Source of the DNA: Thermofontimicrobium_A sp034505795
Lineage (GTDB): Bacteria > Zhuqueibacterota > Zhuqueibacteria > Thermofontimicrobiales > Thermofontimicrobiaceae
Assembly: GCA_034505795.1 (NCBI GenBank)
Contig: JAPDQM010000005.1
Span: 15,483 to 79,482 of the forward strand
Direction of reading: 5' to 3'
DNA: 64,000 nucleotides
A program made the translations under genes and the position numbers. Positions 34,107-42,216 of the stretch are shown one piece after another (position 1 is the stretch's first letter; each line of letters opens with the position of its first letter). The notes beneath the pieces were generated by a model. It was given only the letters and a program-made list of their open reading frames with translations, ran no database searches and was not told the origin of the DNA.

Positions 34107-34970
34107 ATGAGAACCAAATCACTTTTTTTTCCTGTTATATTACTGCTTTTTTTAGCTTCTTTCATTCTGGCCCAGGATAAACCGGCTGAGCCACCCAAAT
34201 ATGGCTGGCAAAAATCCATGGTCGGTGGTCTAAATTTAACGCAGACCAGCTTCGATAACTGGAAACAGGGCGGCGAAAATTCCTACGCCTGGCAGATCAA
34301 CCTGAATTTCAATTTTACCAACGATCAAGAAAAGACCAATTGGGCCAATTCAGGCAAATTGACCTATGGCGCCAACAAGACCGGCGGTCAGGAGATGCGC
34401 AAGTCCATTGATGAAATAAAACTGGAAAGCGTTCTCACCTACAAGCTGGGCGTTTTGATCAATCCATTTGTGGCTGTAACCGGTGAAACGCAATTTGCGC
34501 CGGGCTACAATTACGGCACCACGCCCAAGAGCCAGGTATCGGCCTTCATGGACCCGGGCTACATCCGTGAAAGTGCCGGTATTGGTATCAAGCCCAATGA
34601 GATCATCAAAACCCGTTTGGGCGCGGCTGTGAAACATACCATTACTGAGAATTATCCTGCGCCCTATGCCGATGATCCCAAAACGCTGACTACTATCGAA
34701 AAAATCAAGAATGAGTTCGGTGGCGAATCTGTTACAGATCTGAATTGGAAAGTGGCCGAGAATACGCTGCTCACATCCAAGCTGGAGCTCTTCTCTGCGT
34801 TCAAAACCTTCAAAGAAACCGATGTGAACTGGGACAACATTTTGACCACTAAAATCTCCAAATATTTCAATGTCAATTTTAATTTCAAGCTATTTTATGA
34901 TCGGGACATTTCGAAAATGCGCCAGATCAAACAAGCCATTGCCCTGGGCTTGACATATAGTTTTCTATGA
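34107..34970 (+). CDS. DUF3078 outer-membrane-type protein
   Basis: 287 residues from the ATG at 34107 (TGGAGGAATCA upstream; an ATG 15 bases earlier overlaps that site). Signal peptide MRTKSLFFPVILLLFLASFILAQ. Then WQKSMVGGLNLTQTSFDNWKQGGENSYAWQINLNFNF, the opening of DUF3078 proteins of the FCB group. It continues with alternating barrel strands and ends in KQAIALGLTYSFL with a C-terminal aromatic. Presumably an outer-membrane barrel of unknown function. Followed by a strong terminator. Confidence 0.85.
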   Translation: MRTKSLFFPVILLLFLASFILAQDKPAEPPKYGWQKSMVGGLNLTQTSFDNWKQGGENSYAWQINLNFNFTNDQEKTNWANSGKLTYGANKTGGQEMRKSIDEIKLESVLTYKLGVLINPFVAVTGETQFAPGYNYGTTPKSQVSAFMDPGYIRESAGIGIKPNEIIKTRLGAAVKHTITENYPAPYADDPKTLTTIEKIKNEFGGESVTDLNWKVAENTLLTSKLELFSAFKTFKETDVNWDNILTTKISKYFNVNFNFKLFYDRDISKMRQIKQAIALGLTYSFL

Positions 34971-34980
34971 TAATTTCAAG

Positions 34981-35020
34981 ATGCGGGTCAAGCGACTGCT
35001 TGACCCGCATTCTCATTTAA
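34981..35020 (+). terminator. Rho-independent terminator
   Basis: Perfect 13-bp stem ATGCGGGTCAAGC (34981-34993) / GCTTGACCCGCAT (34998-35010), 4-nt loop, then TCTCATTTAATT. Confidence 0.85.
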
Positions 35021-35033
35021 TTGGGGGCTTTGA

Positions 35034-35927
35034 ATGAAAAATTCATTCGTTACTTTGATTTTTTTCATCATTGTTCTATGCGTTTGCTCTGATTCCGGCA
35101 AACGGGACGACTTAAAAGTGATGACGTTCAACATCCGTTACGGCACGGCTGAGGACGGAGCGAATTCCTGGGAGTTTCGAAAAACTGCGCTGCTAAAGCT
35201 AATCCAAGTTTACCAGCCGGATATTTTGGGCACGCAAGAAGCGCTCGAATTTCAAATTGCCGCCATTCGTGCTGCCTGTCCGCAATATGGGGTCTTTGGC
35301 ATAGGACGCTACCAGGGGATTGAACTACCGGATCGGCCGCACGAAAGCCTGGACGGCGAATCCTGCCGCATTTTTTATGATAGCACCAAATTTCTACTGC
35401 TTCAGCAAGGGACATTTTGGCATAGCGATACCCCCGAAATTGCCGGCAGCATGAACTGGGGCAATACGCTGCCCCGCATTACGACCTGGGGCATTTTGCA
35501 ATCCAGGAAAACCTCGCAGCAATGGGTGGTCATGAACACCCACTATCATTGGGATGAACCTTATGTAACCAATGCCACAAAATTGATTCTCCAGCGGCAA
35601 GCCACCATTGCCGGGAAGCTACCGACAATTTTGATGGGCGATTTCAACCTGTCGCCGGCAGCGACGAGCCATGATTTGCTCTGCGGCCAGACCAAGTGGG
35701 ACAGCCTGACCGGCCCATTTCGAGATACCTGGCGGGCAAGAAAAAAATCCGAAACCCATGCTGGCACCTATCACGGTTTTAAGGGCGATTCCAGTGGCGA
35801 TCGAATCGATTGGATTCTGGTGACCAATGAAGTTGGCATCAAAGATATTCGGATTCTTCATGATCGATGGGAAGGGCATTATCCCAGCGACCATTTTCCA
35901 GTGCTGGCAGTATTACAGTTGAAATGA
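35034..35927 (+). CDS. Secreted endonuclease/exonuclease/phosphatase-fold enzyme
   Basis: 297 residues. Signal sequence MKNSFVTLIFFIIVLCVCS, possibly a lipoprotein signal (VLCVC). All fold motifs are present: KVMTFNIRYG, ILGTQEALEFQ, VVMNTHYHWDEP, ILMGDFNLSP, DRIDWILV and YPSDHFPVLA, giving the metal-binding Glu/Asp/His set of the EEP superfamily. Exported bacterial members are phosphodiesterases or nucleases acting outside the cell. Substrate unresolved. Confidence 0.87.
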   Translation: MKNSFVTLIFFIIVLCVCSDSGKRDDLKVMTFNIRYGTAEDGANSWEFRKTALLKLIQVYQPDILGTQEALEFQIAAIRAACPQYGVFGIGRYQGIELPDRPHESLDGESCRIFYDSTKFLLLQQGTFWHSDTPEIAGSMNWGNTLPRITTWGILQSRKTSQQWVVMNTHYHWDEPYVTNATKLILQRQATIAGKLPTILMGDFNLSPAATSHDLLCGQTKWDSLTGPFRDTWRARKKSETHAGTYHGFKGDSSGDRIDWILVTNEVGIKDIRILHDRWEGHYPSDHFPVLAVLQLK

Positions 35928-36028
35928 TCCTTGTTCACTACCAGATATTTTAGGTTTCTGCATCCAAAAAATATTATCAAAAAATTGAATTGGGTATGGA
36001 CATTGAGGATAAAAACGGAGGCAGATAA

Positions 36029-36403
36029 ATGGCAACGGAGAAGATCAAACCGACAACTCAGGGCATCGAGCAAATCCGTGAGATCATTTTTGGCGAGCAG
36101 ATCGATAAATTTGAACGAGCTATCGACCAGTTGCAAAAAGAATGTAACGAACTTCGACAGCGGCTGGAGCAGCTTGAAAGCAAAGAGCGTTCTATTGATC
36201 AAATGTTAGCCGCTGATCATGAACAGCAGCAAGCCATGGCCGCGAGTCAACAGCAGCTTCGGGAATTCATTGCAACAACCAAGATTGAATTGGAAAAAAA
36301 GATTGCCGATTTGTTCGACTCGAAAGTGGATAAGACACAAATTGGACAAGCCTTCATCGAGTGGGGAATGAAGGTGAAGCAATCCACCACTGAAAACGAT
36401 TGA
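36029..36403 (+). CDS. Cytoplasmic coiled-coil protein, first gene of GTPase operon
   Basis: 124 residues, with AACGGAGGCAG before the ATG. No signal peptide and no membrane segment. Residues ~25-100 form a heptad-rich coiled coil (FERAIDQLQKECNELRQRLEQLESKERSI ... LREFIATTKIELEKKIADLFDSKVDKTQIGQAFIEWGMK). Not a family I can name. It precedes the OmpA/BON-like membrane gene by 7 nt. The short N-terminal LREIIFGEQIDKFE-like helix is echoed at the start of the next protein (LREDLIKLQKLEHELL), suggesting the two interact or share ancestry (inference). Confidence 0.78.
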   Translation: MATEKIKPTTQGIEQIREIIFGEQIDKFERAIDQLQKECNELRQRLEQLESKERSIDQMLAADHEQQQAMAASQQQLREFIATTKIELEKKIADLFDSKVDKTQIGQAFIEWGMKVKQSTTEND

Positions 36404-36410
36404 ATTTACC

Positions 36411-38186
36411 ATGACCGCGCCCAAAGATAAATCGCTGGAAGCCTTGCGGCAGATTCTGCTGCGCGAGGATCTGATCAAACTCCAGAAATTGGAACACGAA
36501 CTTCTCGATCTCAGACAGACAATTTCCGACAAAGAATCGCTCATTGTAGCTCTGGAACCAATCATAGCCAATTTACTGGAACGCAAAATCGCTGTCTCCC
36601 GGGAGGAGATGGCCGAAGCCCTGGCCCCGATCATGGGTGAAGCCATTCGGCTGCGGGTGGCTGAAGCCAAAGAGGATGTGATCGACGCGCTCTATCCCGT
36701 AATCGGCAAGATCATTCGCAAATCCGTGGCCGAAGCTATGAAAAAGTTCATTGATTCGGTGAATCAGAAAATCGACCAGACACTGCAAAGCCGCGTGTTT
36801 CGTCGACGGGTGCAATCGAAACTGACCGGCGTTCCAGAAAATGCCCTCGTCATCAAAGACTCTTTACCGTTCAAAATCGAACAGATATTTTTGATCCATC
36901 GGGAAAGCGGAACGCTGATCAGCCATGTATCATCCCAGGATGCGGCAGCGAAGGTCAACGAGGAGCTCATCAGTGGTATGGTAACTGCTATTCGCGATTT
37001 TGCGAGCGAGGCCTTCTCCGTAGGGAAGGATCACGATATGGATGCGCTTCAGTTCGACGATAAGAAAATTTTGGTGGAGTTGGGAAATCATTTTTATCTG
37101 GCTTTAGTGATCACGGGCTATGAGCCAGCCGGTTTTCAGGACGAGGTGCACCGATTGAGCTCGCGCCTCCACCATCGATTTCATAAATTTTTCCGGACCT
37201 TCCAGGGTGAATTGACCAAATCTGGTGAAATCACCAAATGCATAACACGCTTTTTTGATAAACATCATCAGGGAAGGGTGACCGCTGAGGGGACAAGATC
37301 GCGACCTTATTTATTGTATCTGCTGATGGCGTTGGTAATTTTTGCTACCACCATTTTTGCGATCCGCAAAATTCCGCCCCTGCTGATGCAACGTCGGCTG
37401 CTACAAACGATTGCGGAGCAATTCCAGGCCGTGCCGGAACTGCGCCAGCAGCCGCTGCACTTTCGCCTGTCTGGTGGCCATTTAATCATCTCCGGCAATG
37501 TTCCTTCAACGCGACATCTTGCATTAATCGATAGTGTGGCCAAACAAATTCATGGGCTGGATATCGTTCAAAATAGAGTCATGGTACACGATCAGGCTGC
37601 ATTCCAATCCGAAATAATTCATCGCATCCAGCAGCAACTGCAGCAGGATCATCGCTGGCAACATTTGAGTCTGCGGTTTATAGTGGAGGATGATCATCTG
37701 GTCATTGAGGGCGACGTGCCTGATTTAGCTACCAAGCGGGACATCGGCTTCATGGTTAGCGAAATGCCAGGCGTACACATGGTCATCAACAACCTTACCA
37801 TTACCGCCTCGCCGCCATTAGAGCTGGAGGCGGCGCAACAGCAGATGCCTCAGTATACCATTTATTTCAAGGTGAATGATGCCACCATCCCTGCAGCAGA
37901 GCTAGAAAAAATAGCGGCACTGCTTGAATACATCAAACGCTGGGATGATGCAAAACTAATTGTCACTGGTTATTCGGATAATTCAGCAACATCATCTTAT
38001 AATTTAGCGCTGTCCGAACAACGAGCCAAGGCAGTGGCCGATTATTTAATCGCTCAAAATTTTCCAGCCCATCGAATCATTATTCGCTACTTTGGCGATA
38101 GCAATCCTGTGGCCCCGAATGATACCGAAGCCGGGCGCGCTAAAAATCGACGCGTTGAATTTGCGGTTGAACAAGAAAGGCAGTAA
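36411..38186 (+). CDS. Inner-membrane OmpA/BON-like protein with cytoplasmic N-terminal domain
   Basis: 591 residues, no signal peptide. Residues 1-290 are cytoplasmic: a helical first part with ALEPIIANLLERKIAVSREEMAEALAPIMGEAI and DALYPVIGKIIRKSVAEAM, then a Roadblock-like alpha/beta part (FLIHRESGTLISHVSS ... SVGKDHDMDALQFDDKKILVELGNHFYLALVITG). One membrane helix at ~299-319. The periplasmic part has two BON-like modules (~340-395, ~405-460) and an OmpA peptidoglycan-binding domain (~480-591: VTGYSDNSATSSYNLALSEQRAKAV, NRRVEF). I recall similar proteins beside small GTPase genes in other phyla. A bridge between wall and GTPase is inferred. Confidence 0.8.
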   Translation: MTAPKDKSLEALRQILLREDLIKLQKLEHELLDLRQTISDKESLIVALEPIIANLLERKIAVSREEMAEALAPIMGEAIRLRVAEAKEDVIDALYPVIGKIIRKSVAEAMKKFIDSVNQKIDQTLQSRVFRRRVQSKLTGVPENALVIKDSLPFKIEQIFLIHRESGTLISHVSSQDAAAKVNEELISGMVTAIRDFASEAFSVGKDHDMDALQFDDKKILVELGNHFYLALVITGYEPAGFQDEVHRLSSRLHHRFHKFFRTFQGELTKSGEITKCITRFFDKHHQGRVTAEGTRSRPYLLYLLMALVIFATTIFAIRKIPPLLMQRRLLQTIAEQFQAVPELRQQPLHFRLSGGHLIISGNVPSTRHLALIDSVAKQIHGLDIVQNRVMVHDQAAFQSEIIHRIQQQLQQDHRWQHLSLRFIVEDDHLVIEGDVPDLATKRDIGFMVSEMPGVHMVINNLTITASPPLELEAAQQQMPQYTIYFKVNDATIPAAELEKIAALLEYIKRWDDAKLIVTGYSDNSATSSYNLALSEQRAKAVADYLIAQNFPAHRIIIRYFGDSNPVAPNDTEAGRAKNRRVEFAVEQERQ

Positions 38187-38188
38187 CG

Positions 38189-38728
38189 TTGGAGAAACAA
38201 ATTCTGCACCGAAAGAAGATCTGTTTGCTGGGGGAATTCGGTGTCGGCAAAACCAGTCTGGTGCGCCGATTTGTCTACAACAAATTTGAAGAAAAATATC
38301 TCTCCACCATCGGCGTTCATATCTGTCACAAGACAATAATTATTCCAGCGAAAGAACCAGCGGCAGCGGGACATCAGTTAAATCTGATACTCTGGGATCT
38401 GGCGCATATTGATAAATTCAATGCCATGATCAAAAACTACTTTCGCGGCGCCAATGGGGCCATTGTCGTTTTCGACCTGACTCGTCTGCAGAATGCTCAG
38501 CATACAAACGCATTTTTGGATCCATTCCTGCAGATGAATCCCAATGCCCAATTAATCATTGCTGGCAACAAGGTCGACTTAGTTCAGGACCAATCTGCTT
38601 CTCTGGAACAATTGTTGCATATCTGCAAAACGTACAACGCACCCTGCAAGCTGACCAGCGCCAAGACAGGTGAGAATGTAGAACCGCTCTTCAGCGAATT
38701 AGCAAGCCAATTATTAAAGGTCGGTTGA
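38189..38728 (+). CDS. Ras-superfamily (Rab/Rup-like) small GTPase
   Basis: 179 residues starting with TTG, 2 nt after the previous stop; AAAGG lies 8 nt upstream. G1 GEFGVGKTS (15-23), switch-I Thr in YLSTIGVHI (Thr40), G4 GNKVD (126-130) and G5 TSAKTG (156-161) are normal. G3 is not: the D-x-x-G-Q of Ras/Rab reads D70-L-A-H-I, so Gly60 and catalytic Gln61 equivalents are missing and hydrolysis should need help or be slow. No lipid-modification motif. Eukaryote-like small GTPases in bacteria (MglA, Rup families) act as polarity or signalling switches. Flanked by an OmpA/BON membrane gene and a sigma54 activator. Confidence 0.85.
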   Translation: MEKQILHRKKICLLGEFGVGKTSLVRRFVYNKFEEKYLSTIGVHICHKTIIIPAKEPAAAGHQLNLILWDLAHIDKFNAMIKNYFRGANGAIVVFDLTRLQNAQHTNAFLDPFLQMNPNAQLIIAGNKVDLVQDQSASLEQLLHICKTYNAPCKLTSAKTGENVEPLFSELASQLLKVG

Positions 38729-40114
38729 TTGGTGGTAAATTGGATCGATCAAATATTGGCAGAGAAAAAGATCGCTTATGCCATCTTTAATCAGGATCTC
38801 TGCCTGGTAACCAGCAGTGGAAATTTTTGTCAGATTGCTCAGTGTGGCCAGGTCGTCCCCAATGATTCGATCTGGAATATTTTTCCGGAATTGTTCGGCA
38901 GCGAGGAGGAGATCGAAGCGGTCCTACATCACCAAAAAAAACGATATGAACTGGACAAAATCAATAAGTACGGGCCTGATGGTTCGCTTCGCTATCACAA
39001 CCTGACGGTACTGCCGCTGAAATCGGCAACGTTGAGTTTACTATGTGTGTTGTCAGACACCACCGCTGAGACTTCGCTGGAGCAGCAGCTTATCCAGCAA
39101 AAGCATGAAATTGAGCTACTGCAAATGAGTCTTGCCAGCCATGGCGATTATGCTGCCTCCGGCATTTTGGGAGAGTCTGAACAGATCAAAAATATCCGCC
39201 AATTTATTGCCAAAATCGCGCCAATCCGCAATACCACCATTTTGCTGCAGGGCGAGAGTGGCACCGGCAAAAATTTGGTGGCACGCGCGATCCATCGACA
39301 CTCCCTGCAACCCACGGCGCCCTTTGTGGAGATCAATTGCGCCTCCATCCCATCGACATTGTTGGAATCTGAGATCTTTGGTTTTGAAAAAGGAGCTTTC
39401 ACCAATGCCATCACCAGCAAAAAAGGATTGCTGGAAGAAGCCGATGGCGGTACACTTTTCCTCGATGAAATTGGCGAACTTCCATTGCCATTGCAGGCAA
39501 AATTTCTCTCATTTTTGGAAACAAAGACATTTCGGCGCCTGGGCAGTACTCAGGAGCGAACGGTTGATATTCGAGTGATTGCCGCCTCCAATAAAGACTT
39601 GAAATTAGCGGTCGAAAATCGGGAATTTCGACAGGATCTGTTTTATCGCATTCACGTCGTTTCCTTAAACATGCCACCGCTGCGAGATCTGGGCTCTGAC
39701 ATCATCCTGATTGCCGAACACTTTATTTCCATTTTCGCTTATGATTTTAAAAAGAAAGTGCGGGGATTGACCGTAGCTGCGCAGGAAAAACTGCTGCGGC
39801 ACACCTGGCCTGGCAATGTCCGGGAATTGCGGAACGTTATTGAACGAGCGGTGATTTTTGCTGAAGGCAACAAAATTACCCCCGAGGACCTAATTTTGGG
39901 CGAAGATCGGGAGACAAAGAAGATAGCCGACCATATCCAACTGCCCCAAACTGGACTATCACTTTTTGATCTCGAAAAGAAATTATTAATTGAGGCATTG
40001 GTAAACGCAAAAGGGAATCAAACGAGAGCGGCCAGGTTATTAAATTTGAGCCTGGATACATTTCGATATCGACTCAAAAAATATGGCATCACCCCCTCGC
40101 AATTGAATGAGTAA
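38729..40114 (+). CDS. PAS-domain sigma54-dependent transcriptional activator
   Basis: 461 residues; start TTG directly after the GTPase stop (GTG three bases later is an alternative). N-terminal PAS-like sensor ~1-112, helical linker, AAA+ domain ~143-380: Walker A GESGTGKN (~175-182), the sigma54 loop GAFTNA in place of GAFTGA (~222), Walker B GGTLFLDEIGE, and RHTWPGNVRELRNVIERAVI. C-terminal Fis-type HTH (GNQTRAARLLNLSLDTFRYRLKKYG). No receiver domain, so the cue is not a phosphorelay. The PAS module or the neighbouring GTPase may set its activity (inference). GAFTNA is a known functional-looking variant in some activators. Confidence 0.88.
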   Translation: MVVNWIDQILAEKKIAYAIFNQDLCLVTSSGNFCQIAQCGQVVPNDSIWNIFPELFGSEEEIEAVLHHQKKRYELDKINKYGPDGSLRYHNLTVLPLKSATLSLLCVLSDTTAETSLEQQLIQQKHEIELLQMSLASHGDYAASGILGESEQIKNIRQFIAKIAPIRNTTILLQGESGTGKNLVARAIHRHSLQPTAPFVEINCASIPSTLLESEIFGFEKGAFTNAITSKKGLLEEADGGTLFLDEIGELPLPLQAKFLSFLETKTFRRLGSTQERTVDIRVIAASNKDLKLAVENREFRQDLFYRIHVVSLNMPPLRDLGSDIILIAEHFISIFAYDFKKKVRGLTVAAQEKLLRHTWPGNVRELRNVIERAVIFAEGNKITPEDLILGEDRETKKIADHIQLPQTGLSLFDLEKKLLIEALVNAKGNQTRAARLLNLSLDTFRYRLKKYGITPSQLNE

Positions 40115-40166
40115 GAAATTATCACTGCATCATTTCCATTTTTCTTATTTCATCCAAGCACTTCCC

Positions 40167-40180
40167 AACAGAGCTCTGTT
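40167..40180 (+). other. Perfect palindrome AACAGAGCTCTGTT
   Basis: 14-bp palindrome about 50 bp after the activator stop, directly followed by AAAA. Overlaps the first TCTGTTAAAA repeat. Could be a weak terminator or part of the regulatory array. Confidence 0.35.
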
Positions 40181-40253
40181 AAAAATCAAGCTGGGCATTT
40201 CACCAATTTGGCCTCAAATTTTGGTCATTTCACCAGATTGCCATCTGTTAAAA
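40175..40253 (+). promoter_or_regulatory. Candidate enhancer: paired direct repeats upstream of sigma54-like site
   Basis: Two copies of CATTTCACCA (40196 and 40226, exactly 30 bp apart, with similar flanks GGCC/GCC downstream) lie between two copies of TCTGTTAAAA (40175 and 40244). They sit about 100-180 bp upstream of the -24 element, the usual distance for sigma54 activator sites. The activator gene ends 60 bp away. Confidence 0.45.
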
Positions 40254-40355
40254 GGTTAGAGCATCATCCACTGCTTGCGTCTAATAATAGATTAACTGCA
40301 ATAATCACAGCCAACTAATATGCGCCGTTTTGCTTGCTTTTGATTGTTACAATTC

Positions 40356-40371
40356 TGGCATGACCTTTGAA
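40356..40371 (+). promoter_or_regulatory. sigma54-like -24/-12 promoter
   Basis: TGGCATG-ACCT-TTGAA: GG at 40357-40358 and GA at 40369-40370 with exactly 10 bp between. Consensus is TGGCACG-N4-TTGCW; the -12 GC is GA here, which lowers confidence. It would give a leader of about 175 nt for the OmpA/TSP3 gene. Confidence 0.45.
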
Positions 40372-40557
40372 TAATGGATTGAGGAATTCCGTGAATGGAA
40401 CCCGTACCAATTGCAATCAGGCAGTCGGGCGCCATTCCCATGGATTTCACATCATTGAGTTCGTCTGGCTGCCTGATTTATTAATTGTCGAATGCATCAA
40501 GAGCAACATTTTTTCCAACCATCAATTCACATCAATTTCAAATCTAAGGAGCAAAAA

Positions 40558-42018
40558 ATGAGATCAGCATGTTTCCTGACAGTGACATTCATCATGGCGC
40601 TGTTTCTGACCACTTCGGTCGTTGCACAAACCTGGGATCAAGCCACTGGCATTGGCTTGACCGGCAACGGTATCAAATTTCTTGGCGGCGCGGTGGATCG
40701 AGCAGCGCTGGGACTTGGCGGCGGTCTATCACTTAAATTTGGTGCCTCGCCTTATGTCATGTTTGACCTGAATGCCAATTACGGTAGTTTCAAACCAACG
40801 CTTGAAGGCTCTTGGTACAAAAAAGATGCAAACGCGCCCTTCCGAACATTCCTTCTGCCGGTCTCGCTGGATATTCGATTTACGCCAGTGCCCGATGGTC
40901 ATGTGAAGCCCTATTTTACATTCGGCGGCGGTCTGCTTCTCTGGGATTTGCGTAATGTCGCGGGTACGGACAAGAGCTTTTTTGGCGATTTAGAGCCGCG
41001 CTGGGGTACTAGTGTCCACCAGGGAACCCAAAAAGAATTCGTATTCAAAGGCGGCCTGGGACTGGAAATCTTCTTCACGCATGCATTGTCAATGGATTTG
41101 CAGGCAGGAATGCAATCCTTGCTTAAAAATGACGCCAAAGATAATGTCGGCTACGGCGATGCCAATAACTACGCTGCAACCGGTAAAGTTGGGTTAAATT
41201 TCTATCTGGATTACTACAAAGACACGGACAAAGATGGCATCGAGGACAAAAAGGATGCCGATCCTTTGAGACCAGAGGATGTCGACGGCTTCAAGGATGA
41301 TGATGGCGCACCCGATGACGATAACGACAATGATGGCGTGCCCGATCTGCGAGATAAGGCACCCAATCTCGCTGAAGATATCGATGGTTTTCAAGACGAT
41401 GACGGCGTGCCTGATCCCGATAATGATGGCGATGGCATTCTGGACAAAGATGACCAGGCGCCCAATGAAGCCGAAGATATCGATGGCTTCCAGGACAAGG
41501 ACGGTGCTCCCGATGCCGACAACGATGGCGATGGTATTCTGGATAAGGATGACCAATGTCCAGGTACGGATGAGACCGTGGCTAAGGGCATCGATACCAA
41601 AGAAACCAAAAACGGCTACCAGGATGACGACGGCTGTCCTGATACTAAACCGGCACCCGTCCAGTTAGAAAAGAAAGGCGCCAAGTTGGTGCTAAAGGGA
41701 GTCAACTTTGAAACCGGCAGTGCCACGCTGACCAGCGAATCCTATGCGATTCTGGATGAGGTGATTGCTGGTTTGCGAGACAACAAGGATGTGAGTATCG
41801 AAATTCGGGGTTACACCGATAGTCAGGGCGCCGCAGCGGCGAACCAAAAATTATCCGAACGCCGAGCCAATACCGTACTGCAATATTTGATTGCCAATGG
41901 TATTGAGCCGACCCGATTGAAAGCTGTGGGTTATGGCGAGAAAGATCCAATAGCTCCTAATAACACACCCGAGGGTCGCGCGCAAAATCGACGCATCGAG
42001 TTTGTGCGCACTAAGTAA
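40558..42018 (+). CDS. OmpA-family outer-membrane protein with thrombospondin type-3 repeats
   Basis: 486 residues from the ATG at 40558 (CTAAGGAGCAAAAA upstream). Signal peptide MRSACFLTVTFIMALFLTTSVVAQ; beta-barrel to ~residue 220; then a calcium-binding TSP3 array ~222-365 with repeated DxDxDG units (DTDKDGIEDKKDADP, DNDNDGVPDLRDKAPN, DNDGDGILDKDDQAPN, DNDGDGILDKDDQCPG). The C-terminal OmpA domain is ~380-486 (VNFETGSATLTSESYAILDEV, IEIRGYTDSQG, LSERRANTVLQYL, NRRIEFV). It tethers the outer membrane to peptidoglycan. Its upstream region has a sigma54-like promoter and repeats, next to a sigma54 activator gene. Confidence 0.9.
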   Translation: MRSACFLTVTFIMALFLTTSVVAQTWDQATGIGLTGNGIKFLGGAVDRAALGLGGGLSLKFGASPYVMFDLNANYGSFKPTLEGSWYKKDANAPFRTFLLPVSLDIRFTPVPDGHVKPYFTFGGGLLLWDLRNVAGTDKSFFGDLEPRWGTSVHQGTQKEFVFKGGLGLEIFFTHALSMDLQAGMQSLLKNDAKDNVGYGDANNYAATGKVGLNFYLDYYKDTDKDGIEDKKDADPLRPEDVDGFKDDDGAPDDDNDNDGVPDLRDKAPNLAEDIDGFQDDDGVPDPDNDGDGILDKDDQAPNEAEDIDGFQDKDGAPDADNDGDGILDKDDQCPGTDETVAKGIDTKETKNGYQDDDGCPDTKPAPVQLEKKGAKLVLKGVNFETGSATLTSESYAILDEVIAGLRDNKDVSIEIRGYTDSQGAAAANQKLSERRANTVLQYLIANGIEPTRLKAVGYGEKDPIAPNNTPEGRAQNRRIEFVRTK

Positions 42019-42053
42019 CCTAAGCGTAACTTTTTTCGCTCCCAATTACGCGG

Positions 42054-42090
42054 AAGGCAACAGTCTTTATGGCTGTTGCCTTTTTTATTT
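42054..42090 (+). terminator. Rho-independent terminator
   Basis: AAGGCAACAG (42054-42063) / CTGTTGCCTT (42073-42082) with a 9-nt loop and a following T-run (TTTTTTATTT). Confidence 0.88.
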
Positions 42091-42133
42091 CCATCGTTCC
42101 TCGCCAGAGATTTGGCCTAGTAAAATAAAAGTA

Positions 42134-42162
42134 TTGATTTTGTCATTACAAAGTGATAAACT
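42134..42162 (+). promoter_or_regulatory. sigma70-type promoter of the metalloprotease gene
   Basis: TTGATT (42134-42139), 17-bp spacer, TAAACT (42157-42162), about 55 bp before the ATG. Confidence 0.55.
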
Positions 42163-42216
42163 TAGATTGTTTTTTACGGCAATGATTTTGACAACAAAGT
42201 TACCATTTGACTTCAC

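Larger units (their letters stand above)
40115..40557. other. Regulatory intergenic region, 443 bp
   Basis: No gene. Holds the palindrome at 40167, the paired repeats at 40175-40253 and the sigma54-like site at 40356. The ~175 nt leader after it contains no obvious riboswitch. Confidence 0.5.

Noticed and set aside
35993..36006. GG-N10-GA sigma54-like string before the GTPase operon
   Set aside because: A start 12 bp downstream would fall on the ribosome site of the first gene, and the rest of the consensus is poor.
39386..39410. GAFTNA as a sign of an inactive sigma54 activator
   Set aside because: Other catalytic motifs are intact and variants at this position occur in family members, so loss of function is not supported.
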